Positions 34,475 to 43,396 of a stretch of 64,000 nucleotides of DNA are shown here, one piece after another (within the stretch, counting starts at the first letter, position 1; each line of letters starts with the position of its first letter). Origin of the DNA: an uncultured Flavobacteriaceae bacterium (GTDB taxonomy: Bacteria > Bacteroidota > Bacteroidia > Flavobacteriales > Flavobacteriaceae); assembly GCA_947500575.1 (NCBI GenBank), contig CANMSI010000004.1, positions 470,778-534,777 on the forward strand, in the 5' to 3' direction. The notes beneath the pieces were generated by a model, which worked only from the letters and a program-made list of their open reading frames with translations, was not told the DNA's origin and did not search any database. A program made the translations under genes and the position numbers.

Positions 34475-35992
34475 ATGGACAAAAAAGTGATCTTAATGAT
34501 TTTAGATGGTTGGGGAAAATCTCCAGACCCTAAAATTTCCGCAATTGCCAATGCAAACACTCCCTTTGTGGATAGTCTATACACCCAATATGCCAACGCT
34601 AATCTTTTAACGGATGGGATGCATGTAGGTCTCCCGGAAGGACAAATGGGAAATAGCGAAGTAGGTCATATGAATTTAGGCGCTGGCAGAATTGTTTATC
34701 AAGATTTGGCCAAAATAAATTTAGCATTGCAAGAAGATACTTTAAAAGATGAAAAGGTATTGCAAGATGCTTTTGAGCATGCCAAAAAACACAACAAAAA
34801 AGTACACTTTTTAGGCTTATTGAGTGATGGGGGTGTACATAGCCATATAAATCATATCAAAGGACTTATCGATGCTAGTGAGCGTTATGACTTAAAAGAT
34901 GTATTTGTACATGCATTTACAGATGGGCGCGATGTAGATCCTAGGAGTGGACAGGGGTTTTTAGAAGATCTTACGAACTACTGCGCTACTAAAAATGCGT
35001 CTTTGGCTACGGTCATTGGAAGGTATTATGCTATGGACAGAGATCAGCGTTGGGAACGTATTAAAGAAACCTATGATCTCTTAGTGAACAGTATTGGAAT
35101 TAAGACCACCAACATTAGCGAGGCTATGCAAGGCAGCTATGATAATGGCATTACGGACGAATTCATAAAGCCTATAGTACTCACGGATGCCAAAGGCAAC
35201 CCAAAAGCACATATAGCAACAGACGATGTTGTTATCTTCTTCAATTTTAGAACAGATAGAGGAAGAGAGCTTACGCAGGCATTGAACCAAGAAGATTTCC
35301 CTGAACAAAACATGCATAAATTGGATTTATATTATGTAACCATGACCAATTATGACGATTCTTTTGAGGGAATTAAAGTAGTTTACGATAAAGATAATAT
35401 TAAAGAAACCTTAGGTGAAGTATTGGCCAAGAATGGCAAAACCCAGATTCGAATTGCAGAAACCGAAAAATACCCGCATGTTACTTTCTTTTTTAACGGG
35501 GGTAGAGAAGTACCTTTTGAAGGGGAAAAGCGGATTCTTTGCCCATCTCCAAAAGTAGCTACCTATGATTTAAAGCCAGAAATGAGTGCTTATGACATTA
35601 GAGATGCTATTATTCCAGAATTGCAAAAAGGAGAAGTAGATTTTGTGTGTCTTAATTTTGCCAACCCAGATATGGTTGGCCATACTGGTGATATGCAGGC
35701 AGCGATCAAAGCATGTGAGGTGGTAGACAGTTGTGCCAACAGTGTTATTACAGCAGGTTTGGAAAATGGCTATACCACAATTCTTATCGCAGATCATGGA
35801 AATTGCGATACCATGATTAATCCAGATGGCAGTCCTAATACAGCACACACTACCAACCCTGTTCCACTAATTTTAATCGACAAAGAATTAAAGACTATCC
35901 AAGATGGAGTTCTTGGAGACATTGCTCCTACCATTTTAAAGTTAATGGGAGTTCCACAACCCGAACTAATGACCCAAAAAGCTTTGGTATAG
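34475..35992 (+). CDS. gpmI: 2,3-Bisphosphoglycerate-independent phosphoglycerate mutase
   Basis: 505 residues, the normal length. The catalytic serine is S61 in GNSEVGHMNLG; metal ligands are in LMILDGWG at the N-terminus and in IADHGNCD and NTAHTTNPVP in the C-terminal half. It interconverts 3- and 2-phosphoglycerate in glycolysis and gluconeogenesis. A BtuF-like gene starts 4 bp after its stop, and the two share a transcript. The start follows a -7 box at 22 bp. Confidence 0.97.
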   Translation: MDKKVILMILDGWGKSPDPKISAIANANTPFVDSLYTQYANANLLTDGMHVGLPEGQMGNSEVGHMNLGAGRIVYQDLAKINLALQEDTLKDEKVLQDAFEHAKKHNKKVHFLGLLSDGGVHSHINHIKGLIDASERYDLKDVFVHAFTDGRDVDPRSGQGFLEDLTNYCATKNASLATVIGRYYAMDRDQRWERIKETYDLLVNSIGIKTTNISEAMQGSYDNGITDEFIKPIVLTDAKGNPKAHIATDDVVIFFNFRTDRGRELTQALNQEDFPEQNMHKLDLYYVTMTNYDDSFEGIKVVYDKDNIKETLGEVLAKNGKTQIRIAETEKYPHVTFFFNGGREVPFEGEKRILCPSPKVATYDLKPEMSAYDIRDAIIPELQKGEVDFVCLNFANPDMVGHTGDMQAAIKACEVVDSCANSVITAGLENGYTTILIADHGNCDTMINPDGSPNTAHTTNPVPLILIDKELKTIQDGVLGDIAPTILKLMGVPQPELMTQKALV

Positions 35993-35996
35993 TCCA

Positions 35997-36782
35997 ATGG
36001 AAATTGCACTAAAAGACCAGCTGGGCAGAACACTAAAAATTTCCAAAACCCCCAAGCGGATTGTCTCTTTAGTGCCTTCTCAAACAGAGCTATTGGTAGC
36101 TTTAGGCCTTGAAGATCAATTGGTGGGTATTACCAAATTTTGCATTCATCCATCGCACCTCATCAAAACAAAAACAATCGTTGGAGGTACCAAAACCGTT
36201 TATGCGCATAAAATAGCTGCACTACAACCAGACATTATTCTCTGCAATAAAGAAGAAAATACAAAAGAAATAGTAGCATCATTAGAAAAACAATACACAG
36301 TGCATGTTTCCGATGTTGCCCATTTAGAAGATAGTATAGCATTAACAGAACAGTATGGAAAGTTATTTCAGTGCGAAAAAAAAGCTCAAAAAATAAACAA
36401 GCTCATTAAAAAAGAGGCAAATGCTTTTGCACAATTTATCAAAGATAAACCCAAAAGAAAAGCACTCTATTTTATCTGGAAAAACCCTTGGATGTCCGTG
36501 GGGCAAGATACTTTTATTCATCATATGTTATCACTGAATGGCTTTACCAATGTAATGGGGAAGCATACAAGATATCCAGAATTAAGCGCTAAAGAAGTTA
36601 AAAACACAACTACCGATCTCATTCTCCTATCATCTGAACCTTTTCCTTTTAAAGAAAAACACCTCCGTGAAATAAAAAGCCTCAACCCTAATGCTGAAAT
36701 ACTCCTTGTAGATGGTGAATATTTTTCCTGGTATGGATCTCGCTTAATAGATGCCTTTCACTATTTTAGAAGTTTGCATTAA
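35997..36782 (+). CDS. Helical-backbone metal-receptor (BtuF/ABC substrate-binding-like), no signal peptide
   Basis: 261 residues with the fold of periplasmic class III binding proteins: RIVSLVPSQTELLVALGLED, IAALQPDIILCNKEEN and FIHHMLSLNGFTNV. These usually bind vitamin B12, haem or siderophore-iron and begin with a signal peptide. Here the sequence starts directly MEIALKDQLGRTLKISKTPK with no hydrophobic leader, and the preceding bases are the gpmI stop, so the protein looks cytoplasmic. No permease or ATPase is adjacent. The role is unclear; it may be a cytosolic cobalamin or metal handler. Confidence 0.85.
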   Translation: MEIALKDQLGRTLKISKTPKRIVSLVPSQTELLVALGLEDQLVGITKFCIHPSHLIKTKTIVGGTKTVYAHKIAALQPDIILCNKEENTKEIVASLEKQYTVHVSDVAHLEDSIALTEQYGKLFQCEKKAQKINKLIKKEANAFAQFIKDKPKRKALYFIWKNPWMSVGQDTFIHHMLSLNGFTNVMGKHTRYPELSAKEVKNTTTDLILLSSEPFPFKEKHLREIKSLNPNAEILLVDGEYFSWYGSRLIDAFHYFRSLH

Positions 36783-36845
36783 TTAGGAAGGACATATTTT
36801 ATAGCTCCAGACTTAACTTCATTATTCATTTTCAAAGGATTGTTT

Positions 36846-36853
36846 TACTTTTG
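36846..36853 (+). promoter_or_regulatory. Bacteroidota -7 box (TACTTTTG)
   Basis: TACTTTTG fits TAnnTTTG and ends 6 bp before the map ATG at 36860. The transcript would then start almost at the ATG, giving a near-leaderless mRNA. Confidence 0.5.
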
Positions 36854-36859
36854 CAGCCT

Positions 36860-37666
36860 ATGATAAAACTTAAATCGCCCGAAGAGATAGAAATCATGCG
36901 CGAAAGTGCTTTGGTGGTCTCTAAAACCTTAGGTATGTTAGCCGCTGAAATTAAGCCTGGAGCCAATGCACTGAAGCTAGACAAAATGGCCGAGGAATTC
37001 ATTAGAGAACAGGGTGCAGAACCAGGTTTTTTGGGAATGTATGGTTTTCCCAATACGCTCAATATGAGTCCAAATGCCCAAGTAGTACATGGAATTCCTA
37101 ACGCAGAACCATTAAAAGAAGGAGATATTATTTCTGTAGATTGCGGTGCCCTTAAAAATGGATATTACGGAGATCATGCCTATACCTTTCCTGTAGGTGA
37201 AATAGCGGAAGAAACAAAAAAACTACTAAAAGTTACCAAGGAGTCTCTTTATATAGGCATACGCGAATTTAAGGTGGGAAACAGAGTAGGAGATGTTGGC
37301 TATGCCATTCAAAAATACACAGAAGATCACGGCTATGGCGTGGTCCGAGAATTAGTAGGTCACGGACTTGGCAAAAAATTACATGAAAAGCCAGAGATGC
37401 CTAATTATGGCAAACGAGGTAGAGGTAAAAAATTTGCAGAAGGTATGGTTGTGGCCATAGAACCCATGATTAATATGGGTACGCGTTCCATTCGCCAATT
37501 AAGTGATGGCTGGACTATTTTAACGGCAGATGGAAAACCAAGCGCCCATTTTGAACACGATGTTGCTATTGTAAATGGAAAACCTGAGTTACTGTCTACC
37601 TTTCAATATATTTATGATGCTTTGGGCATTGAAACGGATGAAGAAGTCGAGTTTAGACAAAACTAG
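36860..37666 (+). CDS. map: Methionine aminopeptidase type I
   Basis: 268 residues from the ATG at 36860 (MIKLKSPEEIEIMRE); the TTG three codons earlier lies inside the -7 box and is not used. The metal site is seen in VDCGALKNGYYGDHAYTF (two Asp), VGHGLGK (His), AIEPMI (Glu) and FEHDVAI (Glu). It removes the initiator methionine from nascent proteins. It is the first gene of a pair with a methyltransferase 19 bp downstream. Confidence 0.96.
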   Translation: MIKLKSPEEIEIMRESALVVSKTLGMLAAEIKPGANALKLDKMAEEFIREQGAEPGFLGMYGFPNTLNMSPNAQVVHGIPNAEPLKEGDIISVDCGALKNGYYGDHAYTFPVGEIAEETKKLLKVTKESLYIGIREFKVGNRVGDVGYAIQKYTEDHGYGVVRELVGHGLGKKLHEKPEMPNYGKRGRGKKFAEGMVVAIEPMINMGTRSIRQLSDGWTILTADGKPSAHFEHDVAIVNGKPELLSTFQYIYDALGIETDEEVEFRQN

Positions 37667-37685
37667 TGGTTAACAAAGAACTAAG

Positions 37686-38450
37686 ATGAAAAAAATTTTC
37701 AAGCTTATTCTAAATACCATTCCTAGGCCCATACTTATTAAATTAAGTTACCTTGCCAGACCTGTACTTGCATTTTTTTTACGCGGAAAAAACCATACAG
37801 ATCCTATTGACGGAAAACAGTTTAGAACATTTTTACCCTATGGTTATGAGCGTCCTAGAGAAAATGTGCTTGCACCAGCTACCTTATCATTAGAAAGGCA
37901 TAGACTTTTATGGTTGTATCTAAAATACCGAACAGACTTCTTTTCTAAACAGCAAAAAGTATTGCATTTTGCACCAGAACAGGCCTTTTATAAACGTTTT
38001 AGAAAACTAAAAAATTTGGATTACACTACTACGGATTTAAATTCCCCTTTAGCCGATGTTAAAGCCGATATTTGCAACCTTCCTTTCTCCGATAATAGTT
38101 ATGATGTAATTCTATGCAATCATGTCTTAGAACACATTCCAGATGACACCAAGGCCATGCAAGAACTCTACAGAGTACTTAAACCCGGAGGTTGGGGAGT
38201 ATTTCAAATTCCACAAGACCTTAAACGTGCTACTACCTTTGAAGACAATAGTATCACGGATCGTAAAGAGCGTGCCCAAATATTTGGGCAATATGATCAT
38301 GTTCGTATTTATGGCAAAGATTACTTTGATAAATTACGAGGAATTGGTTTTAATGTAGAAGAAGTAGATTATACAGCTGATTTATCAGCAGCCGAAATTG
38401 AAAAATATAGATTAGCAGCAGGTGAAATTATTCCAGTAGTCAAAAAGTAA
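37686..38450 (+). CDS. Class I SAM-dependent methyltransferase
   Basis: 254 residues. A basic N-terminal part (about 1-90, with LARPVLAFFLRGKNHTDPID) is followed by a Methyltransf_11-type domain: motif I is degenerate (VLHFAPEQAFY), then ADICNLPFSDNSYDVILCNH, VLEHIPDDTKAMQELYRVLK and PGG. The substrate is unknown. It lies downstream of map; its stop is 1 bp from the end of the convergent apbE gene. Motif I lacking the usual GxGxG is worth noting, though this occurs in related Bacteroidota proteins. Confidence 0.87.
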   Translation: MKKIFKLILNTIPRPILIKLSYLARPVLAFFLRGKNHTDPIDGKQFRTFLPYGYERPRENVLAPATLSLERHRLLWLYLKYRTDFFSKQQKVLHFAPEQAFYKRFRKLKNLDYTTTDLNSPLADVKADICNLPFSDNSYDVILCNHVLEHIPDDTKAMQELYRVLKPGGWGVFQIPQDLKRATTFEDNSITDRKERAQIFGQYDHVRIYGKDYFDKLRGIGFNVEEVDYTADLSAAEIEKYRLAAGEIIPVVKK

Positions 38451-38451
38451 T

Positions 38452-39501
38452 CTATTCTTCAATAGGCACAAGTACTTCCTTAAAACCATCTGTCATAAAC
38501 TCCTTCGCATTTCCTGTATCATCCAAGTAAATAATGTAGGCTTCCAAAGATTCGTTTGAAACAAGAATACGGATTGAATCGTCTAAATCCATCGCCATAA
38601 AAGCGGTAGCATATGCATCTGCCGTGGCACACTGGTCTGCAATAACAGAGGCAGCCAATACCTTTGCATTTTTTGTAAACCCTGTTTTGGGGTCTATGGT
38701 ATGTACGTATTTTTTACCGGTTAAGGAATCTACTCTAAACTTTCTGTAATTCCCAGAAGAGGCCAAGGCCTTATCTTTTAAGTAAAGTAAAATTTTAGCT
38801 TCTCGTTCAACAGTTGCTTGCGGATCGTCTATCCCCACCACCCATGGTTTATTCTTTATTTTATTCTCTCCTTTGGCAACTAGCTCTCCTCCTACCTCTA
38901 TTAAGTAGTTCACAATTCCTTTTTGGTCCAAAAGAACTGCCAAACGATCTATAGCGTAGCCTTTGGCAATGGCGTTAAAATCAAAATAAATGGCAGCATC
39001 TTTCTTAAGAATTGTATTTGTAGCAGTAATATCTACCTTTTCAAAACCTACATAGCCTAATAAACTGTCTACACGTGTACTATCCATCGCAATTTGTTTC
39101 CCAGGACCAAATCCCCAAGCGTTGACCAAAGTACCCACTGTTGGATCAAAATAGCCATTGGTGGCACCATGTACTTGTTTGGAAAGTTGAAACACTTCTT
39201 TAAACATGGCATCTACAACTACTGTGGAATCTCCGCGATTAATTTTAGAAATATCAGAATCTGGAATATAGGTAGATAAAGACCTATTTACGGCAGCAAA
39301 GACAGAGTCTATTGCCAGTTGCATATCCTGAGTTTCCCGGTCCATAAATTTAATACTGTAGGAAGTTCCTAAAGCAGCCCCACCATGCGTATATTCAATA
39401 TAATCAAGGCTTTTTTTGCATGAAAAAAAAGAAAGAAGACAGGCTAATAGAGCTACTCTAATGACACTCCTCTTGATACTAAATTTCAATAAGTCCATCA
39501 T
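38452..39501 (-). CDS. apbE: FAD:protein FMN transferase (lipoprotein)
   Basis: 349 residues. A lipobox (LLSFFSC, Cys28) marks a periplasmic lipoprotein. ApbE covalently attaches FMN to threonine in NqrB and NqrC. Family motifs: HGGAALGTSYSIKF at the N-terminus, FDFNAIAKGYAIDRL, VEVGGEL-type segment LIEVGGELVAKG, ASSGNYRK, HTIDPKTGF and ATADAYATAFMAM. It ends the nqr-linked block and overlaps the upstream small gene by 23 bp. Confidence 0.95.
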   Translation of the reverse strand: MMDLLKFSIKRSVIRVALLACLLSFFSCKKSLDYIEYTHGGAALGTSYSIKFMDRETQDMQLAIDSVFAAVNRSLSTYIPDSDISKINRGDSTVVVDAMFKEVFQLSKQVHGATNGYFDPTVGTLVNAWGFGPGKQIAMDSTRVDSLLGYVGFEKVDITATNTILKKDAAIYFDFNAIAKGYAIDRLAVLLDQKGIVNYLIEVGGELVAKGENKIKNKPWVVGIDDPQATVEREAKILLYLKDKALASSGNYRKFRVDSLTGKKYVHTIDPKTGFTKNAKVLAASVIADQCATADAYATAFMAMDLDDSIRILVSNESLEAYIIYLDDTGNAKEFMTDGFKEVLVPIEE

Positions 39502-39835
39502 AATCTACAATATAATCTTCATTTAAATATACGGGCATATTTTGATCAGCGGCATTGGAAAGTCCCACACCGGCATAATAGGTTCTTGCTTCATTCTTTA
39601 GGGCATGCTCCTTTACTTGATGCATAATCGCCAAATCGTATATTTTAGGGTCTTCTGGATACTTCACATTCCGAACCACTATAAAATGAAGCTCCTTATC
39701 TTTTAGGCATACAAACTGCGGGTTTCTTTTAAGTTTACTATTTACACCCATAAACTCATAGCCCATTGCTTCCAACTGTCTACCTACAATATTCATAGCA
39801 AGATTATGAAGTTCTTGTTCCGTAAGTTCTTTCAC
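39479..39835 (-). CDS. Small conserved nqr-linked protein, function unknown
   Basis: 118 residues, no signal peptide or membrane segment, starting MKELTEQELHNLAMNIVGRQ. It has a mixed alpha/beta look with ELHFIVVRNVKYPEDPK and ARTYYAGVGLSNA. Similar proteins in flavobacterial genomes are labelled as an NqrF subunit only because of position; the sequence shows no Fe-S or flavin motif, so that label is doubtful. It lies between nqrF and apbE, with a terminator between it and nqrF, and overlaps apbE by 23 bp, which suggests coupling to apbE. A role in Na+-NQR assembly or flavinylation is inferred only from context. Confidence 0.8.
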   Translation of the reverse strand: MKELTEQELHNLAMNIVGRQLEAMGYEFMGVNSKLKRNPQFVCLKDKELHFIVVRNVKYPEDPKIYDLAIMHQVKEHALKNEARTYYAGVGLSNAADQNMPVYLNEDYIVDYDGLIEI

Positions 39836-39854
39836 TCCTATACTGTTTCAATCA

Positions 39855-39888
39855 AAAAAACCGATATCGTCAAATACCGGTTTTTTTT
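39855..39888 (-). terminator. Terminator after nqrF
   Basis: Stem AAAAAACCGATAT / ATACCGGTTTTTT with one A-C mismatch and a 6-base loop, T-rich on both sides. It lies between the nqrF stop and the small nqr-linked gene and may end or attenuate the nqr transcript. Confidence 0.75.
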
Positions 39889-39903
39889 GTTTCATTTTTT
39901 ATC

Positions 39904-41211
39904 CTAGCCTCCAAAATCATCAAAGCGGATATGCTCATCTGGAATTCCGAAATCTTCTCCCATTTTTTGAACAGCTTTGTTCATTAATGGAGGACCACAG
40001 AAGTACAATTCTATATCTTCTGGAGCATCGTGATGGTCTAGGTAGTTGTCTATTACACAATTGTGTATAAACCCTACGAAACCATCTCCAGGGGCATCAA
40101 TATTTTCTTTTACTTTCCAATTGTCTTCTTCTAAAGGTTCTGATAGTGCCAAATAGAATTTAAAGTTTGGAAATTCTTTCTCTAAGGAGTAAAAATGTTC
40201 CAAGTAAAAGAGCTCTCTTTTAGACCTACCACCATACCAATACGTTACTTTTCTATTGGTTTTTAAGGTTTTAAATAAATGATATAAATGTGAACGCATG
40301 GGTGCCATACCAGCACCTCCACCTACGTATAGCATTTCAGAATCCGATTCATTGATAAAGAACTCCCCATAAGGACCAGAAATAATCACTTTATCTCCAG
40401 GCTTCTTGGCAAAAATATAAGAAGAAGCAATCCCTGGATTCACATCCATCCAACCATTCTTGGCTCTATCCCAAGGTGGGGTTGCAATACGAACATTTAA
40501 CATAATCTCTCTTCCTTCTGCAGGGAATGAAGCCATGGAATATGCTCTTTCTACCGTTTCAGGATTCTTCATTACCAATGGCCATAAATTGAATTTATCC
40601 CATTCTGCTTGAAACTTATCTGGCGAATCATGTTCTTCCGGATGCGCTGTAATATCTATGTCTGAATAGTTAATCTCGCATTGCGGTATTTCAATTTGAA
40701 TATAACCTCCAGCCTTGTAATTCATGTCTTCCGGAATTTCTACAACAAATTCCTTAATAAAAGAGGCTACGTTATAATTACGAACTACTGTAGCATCCCA
40801 TTTCTTAATTCCAAATACCTCTTCTGGAATGGTAATTTCCATATCCTGTTTTACCTTCACTTGGCAGGCCAATCTTGCTCCATGATTCAGTTCTTTTTTG
40901 GAAAAGTGCGGAGTTTCTGTTGGCAATGCCTCTCCACCACCCTCTAGAACGTGGCATTCACATTGGATGCAGGTACCACCTCCACCACAGGCAGAAGGCA
41001 AGAACACTTTTTGATTTCCCAATGTGGTTAATAAGGAGTCTCCAGAAGATACTTCGATCTTTTTTTCACCATTGATGGTAATCGTAACCGGTCCTGAAGG
41101 AGATAATTTTTCCTTGGTAAACAACAATAATGCTACCAATGACAACAGTAATAACATAAAGGCAACTACTGTGATTAACATAGTGCCGAGGGTACTTGTA
41201 GCTAATATCAT
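39904..41211 (-). CDS. nqrF: Na+-translocating NADH:quinone reductase subunit F
   Basis: 435 residues. An N-terminal membrane helix (MLITVVAFMLLLLSLVALLL) is followed by a 2Fe-2S ferredoxin domain with CGGGGTCIQC and a later Cys in RLACQVKV. The FAD/NADH reductase half follows: the FAD motif RAYSMAS-like (ERAYSMASFPAEGRE), NADH-binding VGGGAGMAPMRSHL and the C-terminal ELYFCGPP. This subunit takes electrons from NADH and feeds the sodium pump. It is the last gene of the nqrABCDEF block, 2 bp after nqrE, and is followed by a terminator. Confidence 0.97.
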   Translation of the reverse strand: MILATSTLGTMLITVVAFMLLLLSLVALLLFTKEKLSPSGPVTITINGEKKIEVSSGDSLLTTLGNQKVFLPSACGGGGTCIQCECHVLEGGGEALPTETPHFSKKELNHGARLACQVKVKQDMEITIPEEVFGIKKWDATVVRNYNVASFIKEFVVEIPEDMNYKAGGYIQIEIPQCEINYSDIDITAHPEEHDSPDKFQAEWDKFNLWPLVMKNPETVERAYSMASFPAEGREIMLNVRIATPPWDRAKNGWMDVNPGIASSYIFAKKPGDKVIISGPYGEFFINESDSEMLYVGGGAGMAPMRSHLYHLFKTLKTNRKVTYWYGGRSKRELFYLEHFYSLEKEFPNFKFYLALSEPLEEDNWKVKENIDAPGDGFVGFIHNCVIDNYLDHHDAPEDIELYFCGPPLMNKAVQKMGEDFGIPDEHIRFDDFGG

Positions 41212-41213
41212 CT

Positions 41214-41969
41214 TTACTCTTTTATGGTCGTATTAGTATAAGAAACTGTCTTTTCATCTAGCTCCTCTTTTTCTTTTAATTTTTTTGCTTCCTCTTTGAT
41301 ATTCTCAACGGTCTTCTCACTTACCACAGGAGCAGCAGGCTCTTCGTCTCCACCTGTAAGCATCCCTCCAAAACTTTGGAACCCTATGCCCATTAATCCT
41401 GTGATAATAAAAGTAATCCCTAAACCTCTTAACGGAGGCGGAACGTTGGAATAACGAATTTTTTCACGAATAGCAGCAATAGCCAAGATCGCCAAGAACC
41501 AACCTATTCCAGAACTTATTCCGTAATTAAGTGCCAAACCAAAGGTTTGGATATCTCTTGCTTGCATAAACAAAGACCCCCCTAAAATAGCGCAGTTTAC
41601 CGCAATAAGTGGTAAAAAGATTCCTAAGGAATTATACAGAGAAGGTGAAAATTTCTCTACAACAATCTCTACCAATTGTACCATTGTAGCAATGGTGGCT
41701 ATAAAGAGAATAAAAGACAAAAAGCTTAAGTTATAATCGGCATATTCTGGACCCAACCAGGATAAGGCGCCATCTCTTAGAAGGTACTGATCTAATAACC
41801 AGTTCAAAGGAACAGTTACCGCCAATACAAAGATGACTGCTGCTCCTAAACCTACTGCCGTTGCCACTTTCTTTGACACAGCTAAGTAAGAACACATCCC
41901 TAAAAACACGGAAAATACCATGTTATCTATAAAGATGGATTTAAAAAATAATTCAGTATGTTCTAACAT
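41214..41969 (-). CDS. nqrE: Na+-NQR subunit E
   Basis: 251 residues; the usual NqrE has about 200. The first 200 residues carry the six-helix core (FSVFLGMCSYLAVSKKVATA, VNCAILGGSLFM with the conserved Cys ligand, GIGWFLAILAIAAIREK). A charged tail of about 50 residues follows (EEPAAPVVSEKTVENIKEEA and KKLKEKEELDEK), cytoplasmic or periplasmic and rich in Lys and Glu. It forms the inner part of the sodium channel with NqrD. Confidence 0.95.
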   Translation of the reverse strand: MLEHTELFFKSIFIDNMVFSVFLGMCSYLAVSKKVATAVGLGAAVIFVLAVTVPLNWLLDQYLLRDGALSWLGPEYADYNLSFLSFILFIATIATMVQLVEIVVEKFSPSLYNSLGIFLPLIAVNCAILGGSLFMQARDIQTFGLALNYGISSGIGWFLAILAIAAIREKIRYSNVPPPLRGLGITFIITGLMGIGFQSFGGMLTGGDEEPAAPVVSEKTVENIKEEAKKLKEKEELDEKTVSYTNTTIKE

Positions 41970-41991
41970 AATTTCTTCTTTTAAAAGCAGT

Positions 41992-42639
41992 TTAATTATC
42001 TTCTATTAAGGCCTTGTTTCTAGAGCGTTGTACCCATATAATAATCCCCACAACAATAAGTGCTGCAGGTGGAATAATCATAAATCCATTGTTTTCATAA
42101 CCCGTAGCATACAAACCTGTCTTTTCTACAGGATCACCTAATACTTTAAAACCTAACAGTGTTCCAGATCCCAATAGTTCTCTAAAGAATCCAACAATGA
42201 TGAGAATTAATCCGTATCCTAAGGCATTTCCAATACCATCTAGGAAAGATTTCCAAGGGCCATTTCCTAAAGCAAAAGCCTCAAAACGTCCCATAATTAT
42301 ACAGTTGGTAATAATTAAACCCACAAATACAGCAAGGGTTTTACTTAATTCATAGGCAAAAGCTTTCAGCACCTGATCTACAATAATTACTAAGGTAGCC
42401 ACCACAACCAATTGCACAATAATTCTAATTTTCGAAGGAATAATGTTTCTCATCAATGAGATCACCACGTTTCCAACTCCCAAAACAAACACCACGGAGA
42501 TGGCCATCACAATAGAGGCTTTTAATTCTGCGGTAATTGCCAATGCTGAACAGATCCCTAATACTTGTATTGTAATTGGGTTATTGTCCGCTAAAGGATC
42601 TAGTATTAGGCTTGCATCTTTTTTTGTAAGTAGTCCCAT
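41992..42639 (-). CDS. nqrD: Na+-NQR subunit D
   Basis: 215 residues with six membrane helices. The core includes VQVLGICSALAI-type ITIQVLGICSALAITAEL and VGLIITNCIIMGRFEAFALG, with the cysteines that bind the intramembrane Fe-S centre shared with NqrE. It lies between nqrC and nqrE; the gap to nqrC is 2 bp. Confidence 0.96.
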   Translation of the reverse strand: MGLLTKKDASLILDPLADNNPITIQVLGICSALAITAELKASIVMAISVVFVLGVGNVVISLMRNIIPSKIRIIVQLVVVATLVIIVDQVLKAFAYELSKTLAVFVGLIITNCIIMGRFEAFALGNGPWKSFLDGIGNALGYGLILIIVGFFRELLGSGTLLGFKVLGDPVEKTGLYATGYENNGFMIIPPAALIVVGIIIWVQRSRNKALIEDN

Positions 42640-42641
42640 CG

Positions 42642-43394
42642 TTAGCTTTTAGATTTTATGGTTTCTAAATAAGGCTTGTACATGCGAAGGCTTTTCTTGA
42701 TCATTGCCGAAATACCATCACCTGTAATGGTGGCTCCTGCCATAGCATCTACTTCATTATCATCTTTAATTTTATTCACTGGGTCATTGTTTCCCTTGGC
42801 AACTTTTACACCCACATAAGCATCTCCTTTTAAGATAGATTCGCCAACAAAGTCGTCCATAAAGTAACGTTGCTTTATATTGGCTCCTAGCCCTGGAGTT
42901 TCTCCTTTGTGATCAAAGTAAACACCTTGAACCGTCATAGATTCATCTAGGGCAACAAAACCCCAAATAGCATCCCAAAGACCTTTACCTCTCATAGGAA
43001 TAATGTAGAATTTTTTTCCATCCTTATTTCCAACGAATAAAGGCAACTTGCGAGTAGCACCTTTTTTAGCTAAAGTTTCTTCCTTTTGCAGATCAATTAA
43101 ATAAGCCTCATCATAAGGTTTAGCGGTATTGCCTTCAACCACCAATTGCTCCGAAATGTATTTTTCGAATTCTTCTGCTACCCTATCCGTAGGAATGAAA
43201 TTGACACTTCCCTGATCTACATTTTCATGAACTCCCATGGCGTATAGGATGTTCTGTTGTTTTTCCAAGCGCTCGTTTTCGCTAATTCTCTCTTTGAGTC
43301 CTGAAGCCAAAAAAGCTAAGATAGACCCTACCACCACCACCATAATGGCGGCAAAGATGACGGTATAACTGTTTTTGTCTTTATTAATTGCCAT
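42642..43394 (-). CDS. nqrC: Na+-NQR subunit C (FMN-bound)
   Basis: 250 residues: one N-terminal membrane helix (YTVIFAAIMVVVVGSILAFLA) and a periplasmic FMN-binding domain. The flavinylation site is in DAMAGATITGDG, where the Thr of GAT is the expected FMN attachment residue; the residue before GAT is Ala where many NqrC have Ser. ApbE at 38.5 kb would perform the transfer. Two-base gaps to its neighbours show tight coupling. Confidence 0.96.
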   Translation of the reverse strand: MAINKDKNSYTVIFAAIMVVVVGSILAFLASGLKERISENERLEKQQNILYAMGVHENVDQGSVNFIPTDRVAEEFEKYISEQLVVEGNTAKPYDEAYLIDLQKEETLAKKGATRKLPLFVGNKDGKKFYIIPMRGKGLWDAIWGFVALDESMTVQGVYFDHKGETPGLGANIKQRYFMDDFVGESILKGDAYVGVKVAKGNNDPVNKIKDDNEVDAMAGATITGDGISAMIKKSLRMYKPYLETIKSKS

Positions 43395-43396
43395 AA

